Shown here in pieces: positions 55,634-64,000 of a DNA stretch of 64,000 bases. The stretch lies in NCBI GenBank assembly GCA_934045905.1, contig OW203768.1:13358316-13422315 (forward strand). The letters are read 5' to 3'. Numbering within the stretch: the first letter of the stretch is position 1; each line of letters starts with the position of its first letter. This DNA is from Leuctra nigra (lineage: Eukaryota > Arthropoda > Insecta > Plecoptera > Leuctridae). The position numbers were made by a program, and so were the translations under genes. The notes beneath the pieces were generated by a model, which saw only the letters and a program-made list of their open reading frames with translations, was not told the origin of the DNA and did no database searches.

Positions 55634-56773
55634 CAGTGCGATTGTATAACTTCTTAGCCGATATAATGGATCGTTATCGATACCAATTGATAGAGCCAGT
55701 TTTAAATGGTGATGCGCGAATTCGCGAATTGTTCTGATTGCACTATTTTCTTCTACTAAAATCCATTTCATTGTGTATAGATCCCAAATCTACCATTTTT
55801 ACATCGCGAAAAAAAACGAAATCCAACCCTGATCGCGATATTCAACATTTTCCGCGAAATGACCACGAAATAAAGGTTTTCTATTAAAATTACTGCTTTT
55901 ATCCCCCTAACAGGTCACACAACAACAAACGAAACCAGTTTCTTTCCATGTGCTACTCACTCAACCCCCTCCCCCTCGCCAGACACTTTGCTACCCACCC
56001 TCAAAGTGAACCAGACCTGTCTAACCAGTTGATGATGCCTCCAGGCTGCTTTGTTTAGCGCCCCCATCTGTCCAAGGTCGACCGGTTTTCCCAACCCCCC
56101 TTCCACCCTCAACCAGTCGCAACTATTCATCAATAGTCTACTTACACAGAAGGATATTTTGGAACAATTACTGCACTGAAAATTGTTGGATTGGGAAAGA
56201 AATTATCTTGTCAAAATATACATTTTGCGTCATGAAATTTTAAATATTATGTACCATCTATACAGAGAAAATGTGGGTTGGGGAAAAGACAGTACAGAGC
56301 ATTAAAGACGCCATTCTAGACAAGCCTATTTCAGTGATAATAGTGCATGACCCATCCATTCCAATCCCTCCTCCAAAGTTGCATAGGTACATGTTTTTCA
56401 TCAAATTATGGTTTCTGGGGGCTATTACAATGTGTTTTATAACCAATTTAATATCACCACAAAATCGCGAAATCCCTCTTCCAGAAAAAACACAAAAAAC
56501 GAAATTGATGATTTTAAAAACGAATTTTAAGAAATAAAATCACCATTTAAAACTGGCTCTACCAATTGATGAAAGTAATTTAGCCTATCAGAAGGTAAAG
56601 CAATTCAAAGTACGTCAAGTCGACTTCCTGAGATAAATAATGTAATTATATTTCATATCCTCGTAGCTTTTGCACAATTCAAATGATTAACAATGATATT
56701 AATAGTTTACTTTCATCAATTGGTATAGATAACAATCCATTATCTCGGCTAAGAAAGTTATACAATCGCCCTG
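55634..56773. mobile_element. TIR element interrupted by a hAT insertion
   Basis: Long inverted ends of about 60 bp starting CAG(T/G)GCGATTGTATAAC, flanked by CTG on both sides. The left arm is cut by the element at 55691-56561. Confidence 0.65.
55691..56561. mobile_element. Nested hAT-like element
   Basis: Ends TAGAGCCAGTTTTAAATGGT and complement with the perfect 8-bp duplication CCAATTGA (55683-55690 and 56562-56569). No transposase recognised. Confidence 0.85.
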
Positions 56774-58751
56774 CTGGAGTAAATCTAGAAGTAAATAAAC
56801 TGTAGTAAAGCCTGATTTACACTGTTCAAGTTTACTTTCAAGTCCTTGAATTAATACCTACATGAATACATGAATTGACTATGAAATCGCTAAGCTGAAG
56901 ATGAAAGGAGTTGTACTTTGTTTCAAGAGGTCTTCGACATGCATACATTGTACTATGTCATTTGTAATTCATATAAAATATATAATATTCAAGATACCAA
57001 TACAATTGGGGTACCTCTTTTATTCTTACAAAATGTGGCATGTAACTACAGAACGACGACAAATTACAACAAATAGAGACATGAACTTTGGGGAACAAGC
57101 ATAGGATCCAACAGCAAATTTAACAAAGGTGTCATTCACAATGACTATTATTAGGTAAACATTTAGTAAACTCGATTTTGTTTTAGCTTCATGACAACTA
57201 AATAATATCCGTTTTCATATACCTACTATGGGGCCGTGAATAAAGGACATCACGCTAAAAATGGGTTATTTTGACACCCCTGTCACACTTTTCGAAATTC
57301 TCCCCTCAAAAAGGCCAGCACAAAACTATCTTTACGTCCCTCCCTAAATAGAATTGTCTGACTGCGAAATTCAGGTACCAACACACCAACTGAAATTGAA
57401 ATGCTTTAAAACGCCTACCCAAAACGTGACACCCCATTTGCTCCAGACCCCTTCACAGGGTAACAACCAACACATTGTTGCATACCCCTAAAGCGTGATG
57501 TTCTTAATATATAGCCCCAATTGTAATTGGAATGAAAAGCTAAATCTTGCTAAAAATTAACAATAAAATATTAAATAATAGCAATAGCAAATAACATGTA
57601 CATCAAGTACAAGTTTTGGTATAAAATAACAATGTTAAAAATCAACAACATTATTGCAATAGCTTCTAAATGTAACACCTACACACATTCACTACTCAAA
57701 CCCTCTAATAAGCATAGCAAGCAAACATTCATTATGACAAAGTTATTTTGACAAATTCAGGTATAAATGTATTCCAACTACAAATTTTAAATCATTGCAA
57801 GGAGGTTTTTCAGCAATAAAAACTTCACAAGCTAGCCTGTTTGTATGGTTGGTTCAATTGGTTGTCCTATTTTTTCTGTAGCATCGGCCAACCAACTAGC
57901 ACTAATCGCATGAACTAAACTTGATGATAATCTAATCTTGATCGATGAGAAAGATATCCCGAGAAAAATTGAAAGTTTGCGATCAGGAAAACATTCACCA
58001 AGAACAAAATTCAATTGTTCGGTGGACTGTAATGACTGATGCTGCAAATGCTAGGTAATTTTACATCTGTAAATGCATTATCACATTTCTAGTTACATAA
58101 TAGTTGTGAAGCTTGACACTTCAAAGGAAATTAAGTTTCCCAACAACCTAAAGGTCACGACACGAACTCTTCTTCACAACGTATACATTATGTTGTTGCT
58201 TCGTTGATGATATTTTTTATTTAACATCTGGTGGTTTTCCCACGGCTAAGCTAATTGGGGGGATTGTGGCGGAAAATGATATTGCTCTGTCTTTTAGCTA
58301 CGCTCGGGGCAAATACTTTCTGTGAACTGAATAATAAATTTGGTTTCGAAAAATGTAGCTATATTCCAACAACGTAGGGTTCAATATTTATTTTAAATTT
58401 TAGGAGCCCCGATTTCGTGATGCAACACTTTGACCTGTATCATACTTGCTGGAAAAGTAGGCCTTCTATACATCATTCTACATTCCTAAAGAATTCTGTG
58501 GCTGCAGTCATTTTTACCAAAAACCTGGTTTTACTTATTAATTGTGATCCAGTAGCGGAAAGTTTGAACTTTGTAACTCGATAAATATTGGGCATTTTGA
58601 ATGTTTAAATTAAATAATAATGGTAATCGTTTCCTTGTTGCCAACTTCAGTATTTAACTTGTTTATCGTTATCTAGTCGGACGTGGGAAACATATGGCAA
58701 CCCTGTAAAGTTATCGATCAATATCAAATTCCAAGAGGAATTGGTCTCGAC
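56774..58751. other. Spacer, no gene seen
   Basis: Short open frames only, none recognisable. AT-rich throughout. Confidence 0.45.
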
Positions 58752-59275
58752 TAGAGGTCGGATTCGGGTAATGTTTTGTACCCGGGTACCCGCTTTAATT
58801 ACCCGGGTAATAAATAACTTTAAAAAAAATAAAAATAATTTTTTATTTTTTTTTTGAAAATGTTTTGAAATTTGTTGCATTGAGCCCGCCGCTCTATCCG
58901 TGTCCTTGGGGAGAGATACACAACGTCCATACAATGGAAGGTTGAACACAATTTATATCTTGCCTGCATCCCCTCCATAATAATCCATCCTCAACTCACC
59001 AGCATTCTCATGAAATTACTAACAATGAATTTACAAACCAATTATTGGTTGGGATTGTTGAGATTTAGGAAATATGAATAAATATTAAATTCAGTTTATA
59101 TAGCTATAAACAATGCAGCTGGTGATTAAGTGGCAGCTGTCGCAAATAATGCAAACAAACCTAATGTAACTAATTTTTTTTTTTTTTTTTTTGATACCCG
59201 AGTACCCGCCATTGTACCCGGGTAATGGCGTACCCGGGTACCCGGTTTGTACCCGGGTACCCTAACTGACCTCTA
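58752..59275. mobile_element. hAT-like MITE downstream of the SDR gene
   Basis: Ends TAGAGGTC and GACCTCTA, perfect 8-bp duplication GTCTCGAC (58744-58751 and 59276-59283). Subterminal runs of (TACCCGGG)n-like repeats. Confidence 0.85.
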
Positions 59276-59362
59276 GTCTCGACTAACGTCTATGGAATGG
59301 TTAGCAGCGGTGGGAAGGCGATGCTAGCGACGAATGTAATAGGAATGAGTTGACGGAAGCGC

Positions 59363-61316
59363 CTAGTGAGTGGCAAAGTTGATCTCGCGAGCCGGCTCTC
59401 CATTCTCTACGAGCCATACGGAACCGCTGGCCGCCTTCTGGAGGATGTGGACGAGGGCTCGTGCGACGTGTTCGTTCCTGTGGGCGGACAAATCACTTTT
59501 AGAGCCTTTGTAAGTTTTAATGCTGTTAAGCTGGGTCCACATAGACCGTTTTTGCGTTTTGCGTTTTCCGTTTTTATTCTATAAACCAATCACAAGTCTG
59601 CCGTGAGTAGTTTCTGGACTTCTGATTGGCTATAAGAAAAAAAACGGAAAACGCAAAACGCAAAAACGGTCTATGTGGACCCAGCTTTATACTCTTGCCA
59701 ATGTTCAGTCAAGCACACTCTTAATCAATTTTAAACTACACACAAAAAGCTTCAACCTCTGTAAAATGTATAAATTAATGGTTGGAAACTTGAATTCAAT
59801 GATCTCGAAATAAGGATCTCCAGAAATTCTAAAAACAAGATTCAATTTAGTTAGGAGACATTAATAAAGTAGTTTTATTGATTTTATATCTTTTAAAGTT
59901 TGGAACTCAAGTACTGTAAAATCCAGAAGTTATAAAATATTTTTGCAAAACATCTCTGAAATGTGTATTGCAGTAGTTCTGAATGTTAAAAAATTATTAT
60001 TTTCTCATGTGATATTACAGTCGTTTTTCAAGGCTACTCTATCATGTTTCAAACTGTAATCCACAAAGCAGCAGCCAGCAAGAGGACCCTTACTTCTGTG
60101 GTACGGAATTGGCCGTGTCCCTTTGCCAAGCCTTCTCGTACTCTGCCGAGAGGAGCTGTTTCTTGACGTCGCTGACGAGGCCAGACACCGTTGCCGCCGG
60201 ACACAGGGACACCACCTTGACACCCGTCGAGTTGACGTGGAAAGAGTCGCCGAAGGAACGAGTGAAGCCGACGACGGCGTGCTTGGTGGCAGTGTAGATC
60301 GGAATGCTGACGTACGGACGGACACAGACGTTGGAGCCAGTGTTCACGACTGTGCCTCCGCGACCCCCACGGTCCTTGCCCATGAACCGGAGGGCCAGTA
60401 ATGTGCCGCGAATGACGCCGTTCTGTGTCGAAGAACGAGTTTATTTATTGATGAACGGCTTCGGACATCAGTTGTGCAAGTGAGGGGTTTAAAACTACGT
60501 GTGAGACAGAATAGTATTCCTGACATTTTTGAATTTTTTCACTTGGAATATTGATTTTCCCCTTCAAGATTTAGAAGTGGATTTTTGTGCACAAACTAAT
60601 TATAAGGATTGAAAAAGATAATATCGAATTTTTTAAATGATTTATATTTGAACATTGTGTTGAAAAATACAGATTATCATTTTAATGTTTTCAGTAAAGT
60701 AGGTATAGGTACATACTTTAAATCCAATGTGTGTTTCGTTCATAAAATAATTATTAATTCTCACCAAATTAACATCGACTTCGAGTTCCCAGAAGCGGTC
60801 ATTCATAATCCCAGCGTTGTTCACCACAATATCGAGACCTCCATATGTGGCTATCGTGGTTTGAAATGATTCTAGAATACACAGACGTGAGTAATTAATT
60901 TTGCTCTTTCGTATCTCATAATTTTTGTAGATCGTGTTTATTACCTTCGAATTGAGGGTAATCGGTGACATCGCACTGACAGAAGATGATTCGATCTTTC
61001 CCATATTTCGATGACAACTGTTGAACCAACTGCTCTCCAAGTTCCGTGTTTAGATCACAAACAGACACCTAAAGAGAGAATATAGGGAGTATTTTATAAA
61101 AACTCAATGGTAAAAAAGATATCAATATTATTATTGAAGACAAATTCTGCACTTTTATTGACCTTCCCCAGCAGTGGGGAGGGGGTTGAGATTTTCACCT
61201 ACTGGGTGTGCCATTTGGCTTACCTTTGCACCATGTTTTAACAGTTCTTCACAGTAAGCACGACCTATGCCTGCAGCACCTCCGGTAACAAGAGCAATTT
61301 TACCTTTCACGTCCAT
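59363..61316 (-). CDS. Short-chain dehydrogenase/reductase (15-PGDH/insect ADH-like)
   Basis: Five exons: 61224-61316, 60945-61068, 60765-60871, 60094-60422 and 59363-59477, in phase, giving 255 residues, the classical SDR size. The nucleotide loop TGGAAGIG is at 11-18, and an Asp after the second strand (VCDLN) suggests NAD(H). NNAG is at 90-93. The catalytic set is Ser138, Tyr151 and Lys155 (YTATK). It would oxidise a hydroxyl group of an unknown small molecule; 15-hydroxyprostaglandin dehydrogenase-like proteins are the closest family I recognise. If intron 4 is not removed, a TAA straddling the donor (AA|GTAAGG) ends the protein early at 220 residues or less. The last exon (VARALVHILQ, GSVWLVENGEP) is typical of the family and supports the spliced form. 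Confidence 0.92.
59529..59686. mobile_element. Foldback MITE in the last SDR intron
   Basis: About 45-bp inverted ends starting AGCTGGGTCCACATAGACCG, flanked by TTA on both sides (59526-59528 and 59687-59689). A PIF/Harbinger-type 3-bp duplication is likely. Confidence 0.75.
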
Positions 61317-63066
61317 TTTACTATGTTTTATTTGCTCCCGTACTTTCTATAATGAAATTCACTTTCTCGAAATATCCATATTTGGCAAGGGGTGCAGTGG
61401 AGGGTGCAAGGTCCAAAGACACGTCACTTTCGCCGATTCTGATTGGCTGTACGCATATCTTTTCAAACGAAGTGCCAAGATATAGTTTAACATTTCGCTA
61501 CTAGATCGCGCTGAATTTATTTCATGAACGTGATCATAGATGGCGTATGTGTCGTAAACACTTGCCATATCAATAAACAGGAACGATTTTTTTCTAGAAG
61601 GGAGACGAATTCTGTTGCTCCTTTTAACTATTACTGTGCTTTTAATGGTATTTTAATGTTTACAATCTTATCTAATGTTATCTTATTCAAGTGAAAACAT
61701 AGTGCGCGAGGGTATAATCCAATTCTCCGTAGTCTCTCTTGACAATTCAGTGACGAATGTTCGAGTGTTCCATCTAGCCATGTTCGGTGTACGGTGTCAT
61801 TGGAATTAGGGAAGGGAAGGAAATCGTTTCTGATCATGGTTCCGGAAACTATAATGTGATTAGTTCTGTGTTCGCTTTGATTATCAGCAACAAGGTGCGA
61901 GAATCAATCAACAAAATGAGTGATAGAATTAAGTGACAGTAACGAGAGCGGAGCGGCCGTACGGCTCCTTCCTCATCAGTCATCTCTGTGTCGATAATCG
62001 GTGAGTGCATAAAGCGTAAAAAAATGCCTACGCTAATGGCGTTATGATCTTCCTCGCTGTCTTATTTACAGTTCGGTACATTCAACCCATTTAAATGTCA
62101 TCTTTGACAGGTTAATCATTTCTATGATCTCTACGTCTCAGCCAAGTTCCTACGTAAATTATCACCACGCCTCTCCTACTATTGATCCTTCATTCCTACC
62201 TATATTGTTTTCTACACCTTATAGAAGGTGATGACAGGTATTTATCTGGCACGGATGTGATTAACCCGTGTCTTGTTTGATCACTAAAAGGGCGTGGTCG
62301 ATTATCTAAATTTACACCCCTCTCTGATTGTGGAATGCATCAAGCGTAACTCCCATGATGTTTGTAGGATGACTAGTGTGACATTTTCGATGTCGTCTGC
62401 TAACTTACTGACGTCACTACACGTGGAATGATGCTAAATCTGTAACTACTTTGCTGAATTCGTGCTTCTCGGCGACAAATTCGCTTTGGCTCGACTGTTG
62501 TCTCCCTACATTTTGACGACAGACGTTCGATCGATTCGAAAATAAGGTTGTCGGTTGCTCCACATGTCATTTATGGGCATCTCTTTCGTGACGTCAAAAC
62601 ATGTATTGAGAAGGAAACCAGGATGTTGACGTTGAGAAGGTCTGGTCCACCCACACTTTACTAAAAGACTTTGTTAAAAAATATTTTCGTCTTGTTCATC
62701 ATCCCATTCATGATTTCTTTCGCCGTGAGTTTCCTCGAATTGACTCTTAGAAACCAGATGTGTGCAGTAAAAGAAGGGCATTTGACTTGAAATGCTGTGG
62801 AAAGAGTTTTATCAGAGGGTTTTATCATTGTCGGTGACAGTGATGTGATAAGCAAGGTTTACAGCCTCGTTTCCAAGTTGTTGTGTCTGGAATTTGCATA
62901 CGTATTGCCCACCTGTAGAGTGATGGTATTAAAATTTGACTGGCCCAAGGATTTGTTTTACTATGTCCAGTCTGGTTTTTAGATCTGGCATTGCAGGTCA
63001 GCGACTTCGATTAATATTCTCGGCAATCGATAATAAAAACTGTAATTTAATATCAATAGGTAGGTA
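61317..63066. other. Upstream region of the SDR gene and spacer
   Basis: Contains the SDR promoter on its left side. A possible plus-strand 5' non-coding exon ends at 61999 (TCG|GTGAGT), but nothing downstream confirms it. No coding region recognised. Confidence 0.3.
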
Positions 63067-63277
63067 CACTCGGCCAAACAAAACTTGAACGTTGACCAAA
63101 TTTGAATGACTGCTGGTCATGGCCCATAACCAATCAAAGCTTGTTATTATCATTGAGATGTGAGGTCACCTACTAGAGTAAGACAATGAGATCGCTTAGA
63201 CTGACTTCTGATGGTGCGATCTAACATTTTTCAGCCTATCAGATTTATTGAATGTTCAAGTTTTGTTTGGCCAAGTG
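63067..63277. mobile_element. TA-flanked MITE, 211 bp
   Basis: Ends CACT(C/T)GGCCAAACAAAAC in inverted order, with TA flanks (63065-63066 and 63278-63279). Non-coding. Confidence 0.8.
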
Positions 63278-63396
63278 TACCTATATAATTTATTTAATGT
63301 CAATTTGCCAAAAACTTTTCATGAGGTTGCCGTGCATTGAATATCCCACTAGAATTGATAGCACCCTACACCCTCCCACCCTTGATATCGGATTTC

Positions 63397-64000
63397 AACG
63401 TGCGTGAAGTTGGCACCCCCCCCATAAAGCAATCGATTTGAAATTCTCCAAATATTTAGTGCTGATTTAGTGCTAATTAGTGCCGTTAATTTTGGATTTA
63501 GTGCTGCAACCCCTGGGAAGTAATTAGCGTTTATCTGTGGGGGGTGCCAACTTCACGGTCCAGCACCCCCCATGAAAACAATCGATCTGAAATTCTTCAG
63601 ATATTTAGTGCTGATTTAGTGCTAATTAGTGCCGTTGATTTTGGATTTAGTGCTGCAATCCCTGGGAAGTAATTAGCGTTTTTGTGTGGGGGGCGCAGCA
63701 CCCCCCATGAAAGCAATCGATCTGATATTCTCCAAATATTTAGTGCTGATTTAGTGCTAATTAGTGCCGTTGATTTTAGATTTAGTGCTGCAACCCCTGG
63801 GAAGTAGTCAGCGTTTTTCTGTGGGGGGTGCCAACTTCACGGTCCAGCACCCCCCCATGAAAGCAATCGATCTGAAATTCTCCAAATATTTAGTGCTGAT
63901 TTAGTGCTAATTAGTGCCGTTGATTTTGGATTTAGTGCTGCAACCCCTGGGAAGTAATTAGCGTTTTTGTGTGGGGGTCGCAGCACCCCCCATGAAAGCA
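63397..64000 (+). repeat. Satellite array with alternating unit length
   Basis: AA(G/A)CAATCGAT marks successive units at 63427, 63576, 63711, 63861 and 63996, giving steps of 149, 135, 150 and 135 bp. The long units carry an extra GTGCCAACTTCACGGTC segment. The units share TTTAGTGCTGATTTAGTGC. The array runs off the right edge. Confidence 0.93.

Noticed and set aside
1..64000. CRISPR arrays, operons or bacterial genes
   Set aside because: No regularly spaced repeats of that type. All genes are spliced, and the only tandem array is the terminal satellite.

Overview
The window is animal nuclear DNA, most likely from an arthropod and probably an insect. It has spliced genes with GT-AG introns, AT-rich spacers, no operons and a dense load of small transposons. 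I rebuilt six intact spliced genes by hand. In each, the exons join in frame and give a protein of the family's usual length. The species cannot be named from the sequence alone; insect-like PRMT7, trailer-hitch/LSM14 and PVF-type sequences are the main clues.

Layout, left to right. Positions 1-2255 hold a decayed LINE whose first ORF carries a macro domain (TARG1/OARD1 type) followed by an SGNH-hydrolase-like domain. Positions 2327-3650 hold a MITE with TTAA ends. Positions 4534-11075 hold a complete, apparently very young Ty3/gypsy element on the minus strand, with two 1018-bp LTRs and gag and pol joined by a candidate -1 frameshift. Just beyond it, at 11166-11632, is a PDGF/VEGF-like (PVF) reading frame with a secretion signal in a different frame. 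Positions 11729-16530 are repeats: a 5S-derived SINE, long C runs and several MITEs. The minus-strand tektin-2 gene (16531-25807) and PRMT7 (26473-31925) follow, both with introns full of hAT, TA-type and other MITEs.

PRMT7 is arranged head to head with a UBE2V/MMS2 gene (32614-41618, plus), whose 6-kb second intron contains a SINE, a restriction-like-endonuclease LINE fragment and further repeats. Cytochrome c1 (42998-45616, minus) converges with UBE2V and is head to head with LSM14/tral (45939-53685, plus), 322 bp apart. LSM14 introns carry what look like three related box C/D snoRNAs. A five-exon SDR dehydrogenase (59363-61316, minus) is the last gene. The window ends in a satellite array whose units alternate between about 150 and 135 bp.

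The host genes have no obvious common pathway: axoneme structure (tektin), arginine methylation (PRMT7), K63 ubiquitin signalling (UBE2V), respiratory complex III (CYC1), mRNP control (LSM14) and NAD-dependent oxidation (SDR). The most unusual items are the macro/SGNH LINE ORF, the MITE sitting in a tektin-2 splice donor, the snoRNA trio, the gypsy insertion beside the PVF gene and the nested MITE families whose target duplications can be read directly.
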